This document shows positions 23,461 through 35,568 of a stretch of DNA of 64,000 bases, piece after piece. Every line of letters begins with the position of its first letter. The stretch's first letter is position 1. The notes under the pieces were generated by a model. It was given only the letters and a program-made list of their open reading frames with translations, was not told where the DNA came from and made no database searches. The stretch spans positions 250,431-314,430 of the forward strand of contig NW_025934863.1 of NCBI RefSeq assembly GCF_000764305.2. The letters are read 5' to 3'. Made by a program: the position numbers and the translations under genes. The DNA comes from Hyalella azteca (taxonomy: Eukaryota; Arthropoda; Malacostraca; Amphipoda; Hyalellidae).

Positions 23461-25575
23461 ACCTTCGACAACTTTCCATGCAGTAATCAGGAAAAGCAGA
23501 ATTCAAGAATACGTCTAAGAATACTTGCGTCGGAATAATTCTTGTAGGCGCTGGAAGTTTCCGGAAAATTTTGCAACTTTTCAACATTGCAACTTTTCTG
23601 GCTGCATGGAAATGTGGGGAAAACGGTTGCATGCATCGCCTTCTTTTCATCTAATCGAAAAGTACAGCGACGATTGTAGTAGAAATCCCAAATTTACTAT
23701 ACCATTTTCAAACAAATATTTTCTAGAGATCAGAAGGATCCGAGATGACATCCAAGCTCGAAAGACTTCAGCTTTGAAGCGAGTAAACCACTGGAAGCTT
23801 GAACGATGATAAGTGAAGCCACATAACATCATCTGAATCTTTATTTGACTTCACTGACATTGATTTCTTGGCATTGGTTTGATGAAGCCAATACAACCGA
23901 CGGCGGTTCTTTTAAGAAGAAAAGAAACTCCAACAAAAGAACGGCAGCCATGTTTGCACATATGACAACAGCGCAGATGAATCCTGACGACAAAAGATCG
24001 TGACAAAGGAAGAAAGGGTTCGTGTCTTTGCCAGAAGTACCGCACCAAACCTAAATGAACAGCTAATTTGGCTCCAGAGTCCGCATCTTCACAAGGTCGT
24101 ACAATATGCAGTCCCACTAGAATTTAATTCTCTATATTTTAAAATTATTCTCGAAGGAAGTTCCTATTAAATATTGTAAGCATGTCTAAATTGTTGAGTA
24201 GAATAATTTGCGCTTGCTTATTTTCCAGATTGATGGGCAAATTAGAAAGAAACGGAGACTTAAGAGAAATATATACAACAAATACAATATTTCCTATATA
24301 AAAATAGTATTTTTAATTGAGTTGGGAAATGATTATCATGTATCTTCCGTTCTCATTGAGTTATTGCACATCTTGATATTCTAATCACGAATCAAGTATG
24401 ATTTCTGTGCCACTAATACTATTCGCTCGAACCACGAACGATATCTTAAAATTTATTGAGAATCTCTTTTAAGACCCTTACTCGTTTGGAGGAGAATTTC
24501 AATTTGATGTCCGGAGCCTCTATTATTTACATGCGGGTGCATTGATGTTATTACAGTACATTTTATTATTAAAGATAATGCTCAAGTCTTAATTAGTTAA
24601 CTGTTTAACTGAACTTGAATTTAAGCATACTAACTTGATACTGATTCACTAATAATATACTTTGCTACTTCTGGAATTTATTTATTGCTTTAGTGTAGCC
24701 TCATGGGTCGAATGCAAGAGCTATTGCTTCAGTGCTTTCTTCGCACCCTGTAGACCGACGACACCAAGAAGCGACACCAAAAAAACCTGCCGTCCATTTC
24801 TCTAAAACTCGCGACGTTTTCGGCATTTTCTTCGAGAATATTTACGCAAGAATATTGAGGAAATTTTGCTAACAAAGCTCTGGAGTTTGCATGCAAATGT
24901 GAGGAGGCTTTCTTTGATCTGGGAAGCGCTCTTTGGACCGCACTCTCTCATGTTTGCTGTACAGCGCGCTGTTTCATGAGTCACTAAAAAGCGAGAGTTC
25001 ATCAAGACGGCAGCTTTTTTCCGTCCAAAATGCAAGAAATTTTTTGAGGGTTGGAAAGAAGTTATGGAGAGTAGGTGCATGGTCAGCCTCAACAATCTTC
25101 TCAGGCGAAAATGAAAAAGTTACAAAATATATGCATATATTAAGCTGGGACTTGACGAAAGAACGCAACTTCTATCGATCAATCTTCATACTCGACAGAT
25201 ATTATTTTTGAAAAAAGTTTTTAGCAATCAAATATTATGTAACGTAATACATTGTGCACCGCAAGTGTTTGCAAAACACTACTTAAACTATACAGATTAC
25301 TTTGCCAGACGAACTTTCCTTTCAATGAATGCATCTTTCAAAATATCCTGTTTTAGGATAACGCTCACGTATCCTTCTCGAAACACATACATGGGCCTAT
25401 AGGCTCTTGACAATAAAATCACTTGAATGAAAATTTATGGAATTAATTGATGTCTTAAAACATTTTACAGCCATCTGGGAAAGCGATAAGGGAGGATTTT
25501 TTTCAATTTTAATCAATATATAGATTTCTATCGATTGCAGATAAAAATGATATAAGATGCAAGTACCTTACAATA
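23461..25575. other. unique DNA, no gene seen
   Basis: Short frames on both strands, none recognisable. GC-richer patches lie near 23860-24110 and 24700-24990 but show no domain or RNA structure I know. Confidence 0.45.
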
Positions 25576-25985
25576 GCCGGTATCATGTTTCAACAAGCAT
25601 TCTAGCATGCACCGGAATCCTGTTTTATCACAAATTCCAAGACAAGAATTATGTCTTGGAATGTCATGTCGGAGTCATGTCTCCGGTATCATGCTTCCAT
25701 ACGGATTCTAGAATGCACTGGTATGTTTCATCGCGCATTCCAACATGCACTGTTATGATGTTTCAGCACAAATTCGAACATCCACTGGTATGGTGCATTA
25801 AAACGTATTCTAGGATGCACTGGTATATATGTTTCAACACGTAATCTATCGTACAAAATTATCATGTTTCAACACGCATCCTAGCATGTACTGGTATGAT
25901 TTTTCAACACGCTTATTCACATACAAAGTATCATATTTAAACTCGCATAGTCGCATGCACCGGTATTGTTTTATTACACACATAC
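25576..25985. repeat. degenerate 42-46-bp tandem repeat, about 9 copies
   Basis: The unit is approximately GGTATCATGTTTCAACACGC followed by ATTCTAGCATGCACT. A separate hairpin, TTCCAAGAC with GTCTTGGAA around 8 bases, lies at about 25635-25660 inside one unit. Confidence 0.75.
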
Positions 25986-27848
25986 CAACAGACGTTGACG
26001 GGAGCGGTAGCATCTCTGCAGTCATTCATTGCATTTCGGTTCTCCGGACCCACCCGGCAAGCACCAATCAATCCCGCCCTAAAACAGCACATCAACTGAC
26101 TGCAGTCTTAATTAAAGTGGGTAATTCTGAGAGAAATTACTCCTCGGCAACCTGATAATAAATAATATAATGAGTAATGACAGGAATTTATTGTCACGCG
26201 CCTACTCTACCTCGGAGTCTATTAATTTGGCTGATGGCGCAGTTACTGACGCAGTCTGTTTTATTTTTGTCGTAACCCGAGAGTTTGGAACCTTCACGTT
26301 ATTGCTCGGCTGTTTTTGTTTCTTTCTCGAGAAAACAAAATAACAGAAGCATTCAATATCGGTATCAGTCGGCAACTGGAAATAAATTATTAAAGTAAAT
26401 GCAAGTACACTTCCACTGAATTTTTATCCTAAACTACTGGAGAGAAAGAGGATTTTTTTATTTTGTCATGGTGGAAATGAGGTGCTCATATGGATATTAA
26501 ATTCCATCGCATCGTATCAAATTGAATAGGAATAAACAAAACTGTAATTTTTCATTCATAACATATTGGACCTTCGTTGGCCGATGTCATGGAACATGAA
26601 TACATGAAAGCTTGATTGTTATAATCAGTCAACAATAAACAGATTTTATTTAACAAATAATGAACGGAATAAATTTTTGCCCTCTCTAAACTCAATATTA
26701 ATAGTTTAATCCTCCTTTAATTCCAATAGGCTTGAATTAAACTATAAGCTTGGCAAGAAATCAGTTGCTATTTATGCACTAGAATTGCACTGATTACATA
26801 CACGTTCCTACCATTGTTAATAAAGTTAGATGACATGACTGTGGCCGACATTGCTAAGGTCTCCCGGATTAATGGAAAGACGTCACATGCCATAACATAA
26901 CCTAAACTGACGGGTGTCCGGCAACATTTACAACCTGGTTCAGGCATATTGTCGAACGTGATCACCGATAAACCAGCCAGTATTATGGACCACGGATCTC
27001 GCTATGAATATAAGAGGCAATCGCCAACTTAATTGTATCGTTTAGATCGCCTTTATGATACGCGCTTGCTTGATGGGACCCCGAGTTTGATTGAGAGATG
27101 AGTCCCGTGGTGGATGACGAGTCCTATATGGCGGATGACGCGAATCCTTTGAACTGCGATATAGGGACAATCCTTGCTAAACTGATTGAGTTTCGCAGTC
27201 AAATGTTATTACCATGCAAACAACTTTAATTTAATTTATACTGAAAATGTTTCGGCAATTGATGGACAATAACTCAAGTTTGACCGGCTGTTACAACAGG
27301 TTCATGTAAACAAAGTCTGGGGATAAAGAAAAGAAACTATCTGTCGAATTGTAATTTCCTACTTTAATAAACATATTTTTCACCATTCTAATAAAATGAA
27401 AAGCAGTAGGTAGTTTCACTTGACATCAATATTCTTCAGGAAAAAAGTTAATGCTTTTTCGCAAGCTCAATATATCTAGGAATGCGGACCACTCCATCCC
27501 AAGAGTTCAGTTGCAGCGAGGAGATTCCCGAGGAGATTGTGGCAATCAGTTCCCTTCATTATGGGAAATTTCCGGGAACATCCCGCAACATTTCCCAGAG
27601 CGACTTATCGGTGACACTTTTTCCTGTATTTTTTTCTTGATAGTTTAGAGAGAAATGGAAACTAGTTGAAATAATGGGACAAGTTGAGATGCTTCCTCGA
27701 CGAAGAGGGGATATTAATCGCGGCATTGTAGTGGTCAGCGCTCACTTGTATAGGGCGACCAGACCTTAGTTTCTGGGGTGATTGTGTTGGGAATATTGAC
27801 TTTTCACCAGACGAAGTTGAAAGATTGTGTATAAATTGCGAGAAGTTG
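25986..27848. other. unique DNA, no gene seen
   Basis: A moderately complex patch lies at 26000-26160; the rest is A+T-rich. No recognisable frame. Confidence 0.45.
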
Positions 27849-28115
27849 TTGGGTTGACGGCAGCTTAAGCTGATATATATATATATATATATATATAGGT
27901 TGTAGGCAGTTTATGAGTTATGGGTAGTTTAAATGTTGTAAACCGTTTAAATATTGCGGGCAGTTCAAAAGTTGAGGACATTTTATATTTATAGAATAGT
28001 TTATATGCTGAGCGCAGCTAAAAAATTGCGGAAAGTTTATAAGTTTATTATTTGTGGGCAGTTGAAATGTTGTTTGTAGTTTAAATGGTGAGGGCATTTT
28101 AATAATAACTTGAGG
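27849..28115. repeat. degenerate repeat (GGCAGTTTAAATGTTG) with AT microsatellite
   Basis: A pure AT dinucleotide run occupies about 27872-27897. On both sides, words like GGGTAGTTTAAATGTTG, GGGCAGTTCAAAAGTTG and GGGCAGTTGAAATGTTG recur at roughly 22-30 bp. Confidence 0.65.
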
Positions 28116-29369
28116 GCGGCTCTGATGTTCTGTATAATATCAATATGTTGCTGATTTTATCTGTTTTTTCGAATAAACTGCTTCCAATTTCGGTGATATT
28201 TTGCCATTATTAAATGAAGCGAATGATCTGAACTCAAATGGCACAAAGTTCATAGAAGATTGTGATTTAAATAATGACTGTTGAACGCTGCGAAAATTCT
28301 TTAAGAACGCGCTAAAATATGCACAATGTTACGAGTAAAACTACGAATTTAACAGATTTAGGAGGAGAAATGCAATTTCTCCTAAATTGCAACTATTACT
28401 TCGCCATGAAAATTCACCGAGAAAAGTTCCTTCGGTAAATATTTTGTAGAGGCAACGAAAGTGAGTTCGGACAACCGGCAAGAAAGTTTCATTTTATTGC
28501 AAGTTAAACGACGGAGCTCTTTATAGGCCGGGGATGTGAGATGGCTCAGTATTCTTAAGGTGTTCTGCAGAGCGTGTAACAGCCTGCCGATGTCTTTCTT
28601 TAGTTGTGAAGTTTGAGCAAAAGCAGAGCCCTGATCTTCTTCTTTCAGACCTGTGATGTGTCTCCAAGTTAAACACGGCAGCGGCATGGCAGCCGAAATG
28701 TTTTATTGATGATCTCGGTGCTCGGGATGCTGCTCGTTTCGAAGAGTAATAAATGCGAATTGAGCTTAAATTCACTAGCCATAATTGCAATAATTTTTAT
28801 AATATTTAGTGAGAAGGAGGCAAGCGCATTGATTTTTTTCTCCATCTTAAAGTAACGTTATAAAAATATATTTGCCCACAATAATCATGAATCCAGAACA
28901 TAATATTTTATGCTGAGCAATAATTTTGAATATGGAGCTTGGATCTCTAACGATTGCCAGAACGAAACTGAAATAAACAGATCGATGCATTAGAATCTTA
29001 ACCGCACAGCCTTCTTCAATTGAAAATATATTGAGAAGGTAGACTAATTTATATCAACACATTGAACAATTTTCCATACATTTATATCAACACTTGAACA
29101 GGAATATTTCGAACAAAACTTGCTGAATTGACTCTTGGGGTAAAAGTTTGCACAAACAAGATAAATCTATTAATTGTATACACTAAATCGGAAAACATAT
29201 ATTCATTAGAAACTAAAGCATTTGGGTTTGTTCGTCATGAAAATAACGAGTTTGATTACGCTTAGTAAAAAAATAATTATATAAAATTTAGACATCTAGA
29301 TGTATTATATAAGTAATGACTTTCATTTTACTACGTCTACTAAAACAATTTGAGGAAAAACTCGAAAAT
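28116..29369. other. unique DNA, no gene seen
   Basis: Two overlapping minus-strand frames (28382-28687 and 28521-28790) occupy a GC-richer patch but resemble no known protein. Confidence 0.4.
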
Positions 29370-29387
29370 CTTCTGTAATTACAGAAG
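29370..29387. other. perfect 18-bp palindrome
   Basis: CTTCTGTAATTACAGAAG equals its own reverse complement. Confidence 0.95.
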
Positions 29388-29750
29388 AAGCGAGTTTGAT
29401 ATATATACATTATATATATTACTCAAGTAATATATATTACTTGAGTAACTCAAAGCTTTCTTCATTGTATCTCTAGGAAATTCAGCAGTCCGGCGTAGAC
29501 CCAACACAACAAATCTTAGCAAAGGACTGAAGAGCGGAGAGCCTACGAGAACTGACAGCGAGCAAATCACTTTCACTTTATCGTAGTTTTTCATGCAGTC
29601 CAAAGAACGGAGTCCCGTGCATGTTTTATTCATGCACCACGCAAGGGCCATCTGTAAAAAACGCCCCTCCATCGCTAATTTTTTGATATGCTCACTTGGC
29701 TTCGGCGTGGAGCAATGGCATGTGATCTTGTAATATCGGATGAAGGCCAT
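29379..29750 (-). other. unrecognised 123-codon ATG open frame
   Basis: An ATG-initiated frame with a GC-richer upstream half. The peptide has a mildly hydrophobic stretch around residues 60-85 (VICSLSVLVGSP) and a low-complexity Y/S/N tail encoded by the palindromic A+T-rich DNA. I recognise no domain. A chance frame or part of a longer spliced gene are both possible; chance is likelier. Confidence 0.12.
29419..29448. other. perfect 30-bp palindrome
   Basis: TTACTCAAGTAATAT followed directly by ATATTACTTGAGTAA; all 15 pairs match with no spacer. It lies 31 bp from the 18-bp palindrome. Confidence 0.95.
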
Positions 29751-30386
29751 TTACGATCACAAAGCTCATCAATAAGAAGTCAATGTTTGGCCATTTGAGG
29801 ATACGAAAACTATGTAGCAGTGTACATAGAAAATAATATTTGCAGAAGAAAAACCATCGAGATATGCACCCATGTGATATAATATCGTATTATGGCAAAA
29901 ATAAGTTCCCGTTTGTATAATAAGCTAATCAAGTCATAATACTGGATATGAGTACACATTATTAGAAATATTTTTTGATGGTAAAAATAAAAAATATCTT
30001 GCGTCGTTGAGATTGAAGACAAAAAGAGGAATTGAATGAAGCTCTGAAAATTTGAAATGCCAAAATGAAGCTAAAAATTTAATAAATAAGCTAATTAAAG
30101 AGGAAAATTTAAAAAAATGATTTGAAGATTTCGTGAATATTATCATGCAAATATATTACAATCATTGCCTTCTAAAGAGAGATTATTCAACGTGAAAATT
30201 TCAATTTTCGCTGAAAAGAAGCTAATTTATGTACTGCAAACAAGATTTTAATAAACAGTCAACGGCACTACATGAACGCAAAAACCTAGAATGATAACAC
30301 CAATTGAGGACAAATATAAAAGAAAATCTTTCCCAAAAATTAGCTGTGTAGAAAGTTTTTATTATAGGATCTTTCAATTAAACTTA
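29751..30386. other. unique A+T-rich DNA
   Basis: Nothing recognised. Confidence 0.5.
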
Positions 30387-30665
30387 TCATAGATCAACTA
30401 ATTGCTCGTCAAGACTTATCAGCAGGCGGCACAGCCCAATAACAAGGCAGATCTCGCAGAGGTCGGCAATTGCCAGAAAGCAGACGTCGGGTCGCGAATC
30501 GAAGAGAAGAAGTTTTCTTTGATGTAAGAGCGCGTCCGCTTGACCGGAAGCCTGCCGAGGAATGAGGATGACAGATGAAGAACAAAACCCGACGCCGATG
30601 CGGTCATCATCCGACCACTCAAGTCTGGGGTGAAGGACTCTATAACCAAATATTTGTATTAACAT
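30387..30665 (-). other. GC-richer island with an unrecognised 92-codon frame
   Basis: Noticeably higher G+C than its flanks. The minus-strand ATG frame includes CFLAIADLCEICLVIGLCRL near its C-terminus, superficially like transmembrane helix 2 of a class A G-protein-coupled receptor (LAxxDL). The preceding residues do not look like helix 1, and a second phase is also open. I treat this as an island of unknown role. Confidence 0.12.
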
Positions 30666-31514
30666 GTCAATTTAGTCACAAGATTATATGTATAAGCAAA
30701 TCTTGTTTTTGAAATATAACTATCTATTACTTCTATAACTGTGTTTACTAAGTAAAAACTGGATGCATATTCATCCAAACTGCAGACTACATGTCGGATA
30801 ATGATAAATTTTGATTTCTACTCAAACGTCAAGGTCTCGAGATAAGATGTAAACGGACAAATTTTTATTCATGCCGAAAAATTTAAAATAATATAAATTT
30901 TGTGTCATTTTTTTGTTATTCTTAGGAGAATTCACGATTTTATTACCCTTTTCTTTTTTTAATTTAATGTTTTCACGTAAAGAGTACGAGTTCTGTCATT
31001 AACGTAGTTTCAATTTAATAAATAATCGCCGTAATAAAATTACAATCTTCCAGGAATTAAAAATGAAACATTGAAAAGTCTCAATTAAATCTTCCAAGAC
31101 ACGAAAATGGCATTCTGTTCCTATTTATCGATCTGTCCTTATTGCGATGTAAATGAAGCATAAACCTGGAAGGCGAAACAGCGTCGAATGCAGCCGTTCG
31201 TTTCCTTATCATAAAGTGAATAATGTTCACATGCATCATTTTAGGCGTCCCCAAGGATTTAGAAGAACACCAGCTGGAATTAAAAATTAATTATGCATCG
31301 GTACAGCATCAACAGAAGCTGAATCTTAAAGATCTTAAAGCGCATTGATTTTCCTCGTTACATACTAATTAGTTAAACGCAAATTGCAGGTGTGTAGTTA
31401 GATAAATTATTAAAGTGAAGACATTATGATCCATTAAATTTTTCAGTAGAAAGGTGCTAAAGATGAGTCATAAAATACATATATAAATGCTTATGATTGA
31501 CAATGTAAAGATCA
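30666..31514. other. unique A+T-rich DNA
   Basis: A slightly more complex patch at 31170-31320 includes ATTAATTATGCATCGG. No gene. Confidence 0.45.
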
Positions 31515-31655
31515 ACGCTACAGACAATCACGACAATCCCCACAATCACACTTCACACAATCACGACACTTCGTGCAATCACGTATCACACTTCACACAA
31601 TCACGACACTTCACACAATCCTTCACGACACTTCACTCACCACATTCCCACAATA
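31515..31655. repeat. 15-25-bp repeat (CAATCACGACACTTCACA)
   Basis: CACTTCACACAATCACGACA occurs twice exactly (about 31548 and 31588), with five or more related partial copies around it. Confidence 0.8.
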
Positions 31656-31830
31656 CTGATTAACAATGAACGCTCAATCGTTCCCTATGACGAAGGCAGA
31701 AATATAAGGCGGTGCGGATAAAGTGATCGCTCATGACTCCATCACGGCTCTTTGTCCGGACCGCCCCGGGCGGCGGCCACGAGTCACTGCCCATAATTGA
31801 GGAGTCTATCATATTCTTGTTCTGGACTCC
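31656..31830. other. GC-richer unique spacer
   Basis: Includes GGACCGCCCCGGGCGGCGGC near 31760, the most GC-rich short run noticed. No frame recognised. Confidence 0.25.
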
Positions 31831-32210
31831 TAGCAAATTTTATGTGAACTTGGTAGGATAAAACTTACGTGTGCTCAATATATTAACCTTTCGTCCACAG
31901 CCGTCGCCCTTGCACAAGTCCACACTTTACTTATAACTAATTTTAGATGAATTTTGTCGAATAAAACTGTCGTGTGCTTAACTTATTAACCCTTCATCTC
32001 CCGCCGACTTCCTGGCATGTTTCCACACCTACTAAATTTTAGGTGAACTTGGTCAAATAAATAACACATGTTGATCTAACGTGTTAACTTTTCGACGGCA
32101 AGCGGTTACTTTATTTACCAGGTGTTACGTTTACACCTATACATAATATTAGGCAAACTTTGTAAAAAATTATGTCTACAGTGTTTTGGCCTTTCGTCTA
32201 TAGCAACTGT
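31831..32210. repeat. degenerate 100-115-bp repeat, about 4 copies
   Basis: Each unit has TTTTAGGTGAACTTGGT-like sequence, then AAATAAAACT, GTGTGCT, AACTTATTAACC and TTTCGTC words. Copies begin near 31838, 31942, 32034 and 32146. Confidence 0.55.
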
Positions 32211-33052
32211 AAATTCAGTTATCAACTATTTAGATGTTAATGAAGGAATGAATGAACGAATGAATGAAACTTTGTAAGTAATGAAAGTTAATGTGCCCTT
32301 TCTGCACGGACCGTAACGCTAGTTACCCGGCCTATACAGCATGTGCAGGTAGCTCTGGCTAACCCTCCGTATTTTCGTACGCAATGGGCTACTTCGGTAC
32401 ACCAGCGCCAGCGTTCTGAGTAATTCTTGATTATTTAAACGTATAGAAGCATTAAGTTTGACGTCATGGCGAATCCTAACCAAGTGTGATGAAAATAAGC
32501 GTAATCAAAATATTCCATATTAAATTAACCATGTTTAAACATAATTGTACCCCACTGCGTGTTCATACATCCTGTAATTTTGATGCAGGCTGATTTAGAA
32601 TGATTTTTCGATCTTTTATCCTACAATGAAGTGCGAAAAGGAGGTTTGTGGTTCAAACCACAATATATTCTAGCACTGTGTAGATTTATAGGGATTTGCA
32701 GGAAATATAACAACGAGTTCAATTTCTGCCAAACTATGAGTACCTTAGCTCAAAGGTAAGCCTATGTTTTTTCGGCCAGTTGTCATAATTTTGTCTTATT
32801 CTTTTACAATAAAATCATCTGCAAACGCAATCTTATAGCATCGTTTAAGTAAAAAATATTTTTTTGCACTTTCATAAAAATATTGGGTCATCCTACCCAA
32901 ATAAAGAAATACTTCTTACCTACATCAATCGCACCACAGCGGACGTAGCAATGATACGCATTCTTGCGGGACCAAACTATGTCAGGATGACCCACACAGA
33001 GACAAAAAAGGTGTATCACTATTTAGACAACATCTCACTCATATCTCTGAGT
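32211..33052. other. unique DNA with two short inverted repeats
   Basis: TTGTGGTT and AACCACAA form a near-perfect palindrome at 32646-32663. TGGGTCATCCT (32884-32894) and AGGATGACCCA (32984-32994) are perfect reverse complements 89 bp apart. No gene. Confidence 0.55.
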
Positions 33053-33437
33053 CCAGGGGCCATACTTTCAAAACTCGCTAAGTGAACGTAAGTACTTATG
33101 CTCTATTTTCTTGTCTATGATTGGTGGATTTTGCTTGAAAGGCCGTCAATGATTGGCTGATGAACTTACGATCTCCTAACTTTTTTTGAAAGTTTAGTGA
33201 ACGTAAGTACTTACGCTCTATTTTCTTGTCTATGATTGGTGGATTTTGCTTGAAAGGCCGTCAATGATTGGCTGATGAACTTACGATCTCCTAACTTTTT
33301 TTTAGAGTATAGGCCCAGCTGGGTAAGTAGTTACGCTCTATTTTCTTGCCTGTGATTGGTGGATTTTGCTTGAAAGGCCGTCAATGATTGGCTGATGAAC
33401 TTACGATATCTTAACTTTTTTTGATAGTATAGGCCCA
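33053..33437. mobile_element. candidate foldback/MITE-like element with internal tandem units
   Basis: The left end (CAGGGGCCATACTTTCAAAA, from 33054) and the reverse complement of the right end (CTGGGCCTATACTATCAAAA, ending about 33437) form a roughly 20-bp imperfect terminal inverted repeat. Inside are three units of 115-120 bp starting near 33082, 33197 and 33317. Each carries a GTAAGTACTTACG-type palindrome (perfect CGTAAGTACTTACG at 33202-33215 in unit 2), two inverted CCAAT words (GATTGGTGG and GATTGGCTGA) and a closing GAACTTACG. No open frame; non-autonomous. Confidence 0.65.
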
Positions 33438-34824
33438 GATCTGATCAAGATCTTGATGTTAGCCAAGCACCTCGAGACCAGCAGTCAGTTTGGGTGGCAA
33501 TTCAGGCGTGCATTATTCCATGTGTGGCCTCGAGAATTATTTGCTAGCGGCTCCGTGCGGCGGAGGCCATTTATCACAGGGGCCACAAGACGAATGGCTT
33601 GTAAGGCGGACCTTCGATTGATGCTCCCAAGATTTCACATCGCTTTTTTCTTTCATTTGTGAGTTTCTTCCCGATACGACAAAAAGAAATTTAGAATCAC
33701 TGAAAAAAGTAAACCATGAAATTGGAAGTGGGCGTTCAAGTTGGCGTGCAAGAAATGAGTTACAACTTTTTCCAGTGGAACGAAAATTCGGAAAATGTGA
33801 GGTACAATCCTGGGAGAAAAATAAAACTTAAACTACATGATGGTTTCAATAGCGATAAAAGAGAGTTCTTAATTGTCTCCTCTTGAGTACAATAGAAAAA
33901 GCGTAGTTGACTATGACATAATACATGCGAATTTATTATGTATATGCGAATTATTTCATTGACTGCTGACAAAAGTCCGATATCAGAATGTTAAATGCTA
34001 AAACATTTACATAATTTATTTTAAAAGATACGTTATGACTCCTAACTATCGGGAACTAAGTTGAAAGAAAAATCTTCCCCTACGCAAAGGTTGAATTTTA
34101 TTTCAATCTTCCATATACGAAAGATTTGTCTTGTTGTCTCTGAAATAAAACTGCTCACAGACTCGTCCCTTTCTATCTCCCCGTGTCCGAACCTTCGCAA
34201 TAGCAAAAAAATATTCCCTTGGAGAACTTCACTAGAAGTGATGCCTTCCTTTTATGTGTGTGAATATCGTAAAATGAAATAATCAGAGAACAATTTGCCT
34301 TCAATCGTTGTCAGGGTTATAGCGCCTAACTTATTAAAAAACAGCACATGCGTTAGTAGATGAGATTGAAATCATCAAATAAGAGCATCCTTAAATGAGG
34401 TAGGGAGGGCCATGATCTTGTTGATCGAATAATCCAATTATACTTTCATGCAATAAAACTACCTATGTTGAATACGAAAGCAATAAGTCAATAATTATTC
34501 TGTCAAATACAATTAAATTCAATTCAATGTTTTTTTAAGGTTTTTCGTGGAGTAACCATCATGAAAAGGTTTCTGATTGTAGAGGGTATCGAATGTAATC
34601 TCAATGACGACCGCATGTGAACGAAACATCATAGTTAAACTTCCACGTTTCGTGCTAAGGAATCTTTAAGCCTGCAATCAAGTAAAGTTAAGACCAGAGC
34701 AACATCGATATTTCCAACGCTCATTCAAAGACATCACACGTGGCAGTAAAGTTCCCACAGCAAAATCTTCATACCTAAATAGCGTCTCATAACACATACT
34801 ATATAAGGACTGACTAATATTCGA
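33438..34824. other. unique DNA; GC-richer island at 33460-33660
   Basis: The island includes GGAGGCCATTTATCACAGGG. The remainder is A+T-rich with no recognised feature. A 69-codon plus-strand frame in the island (33453-33662) is unrecognised. Confidence 0.35.
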
Positions 34825-35568
34825 GTAATATTCAGCGTCGTGCTGCGGGTAATATTCAGCGTCGTGCTGCAGGTAATATTCAGCGTCGTGCTGCGGGTAA
34901 TATTGAGCGCCATGCTGCGGGTTATATTCAGCGTCGTGCTGCGGGTAATATTCAGCGTCGTGCTGCGGGTAATATTCAGCGTCGTGCTGCGGGTAATATT
35001 CAGCGTCGTGCTGCGGGTAATATTCAGCGTCGTGCTGCGGGTAATATTCAGCGTCGTGCTGCGGGTAATATTCAGCGTCGTGCTGCGGGTAATATTCAGC
35101 GTCGTGCTGCGGGTAATATTCAGCGTCGTGCTGCGGGTAATATTCAGCGTCGTGCTGCGGGTAATATTCAGCGTCGTGCTGCGGGTAATATTCAGCGTCG
35201 TGCTGCGGGTAATATTCAGCGTCGTGCTGCGGGTAATATTCAGCGTCGTGCTGCGGGTAATATTCAGCGTCGTGCTGCGGGTAATATTCAGCGTCGTGCT
35301 GCGGGTAATATTCAGCGTCGTGCTGCGGGTAATATTCAGCGTCGTGCTGCGGGTAATATTCAGCGTCGTGCTGCGGGTAATATTCAGCGTCGTGCTGCGG
35401 GTAATATTCAGCGTCGTGCTGCGGGTAATATTCAGCGTCGTGCTGCGGGTAATATTCAGCGTCGTGCTGCGGGTAATATTCAGCGTCGTGCTGCGGGTAA
35501 TATTCAGCGTCGTGCTGCAGGCAATATTCAGCGCCATGCTGCAGGAAATATTCAGCGTCGTGCTGCAG
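34825..35568. repeat. 24-bp satellite, exactly 31 copies, highly homogenised
   Basis: The unit is GTAATATTCAGCGTCGTGCT plus GCGG. All 31 units are 24 bp with no indel. Units 6-28 (34945-35496) are identical; differences are confined to units 2, 4, 5 and 29-31 at the edges. As 24 bp is eight codons, both strands are open throughout, giving 250-270-codon frames of eight-residue repeats. These are repeat artefacts. The same unit recurs at 56070-56373. Confidence 0.98.

Noticed and set aside
25635..25660. Hairpin TTCCAAGAC/GTCTTGGAA as a terminator or microRNA
   Set aside because: The 9-bp stem is too short for a microRNA precursor, terminators of that type are not used in animal nuclear genes, and it lies inside a degenerate repeat.
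32646..32663. GTTCAAACC as a tRNA B-box
   Set aside because: It is part of a small palindrome with no A-box, acceptor stem or cloverleaf around it.
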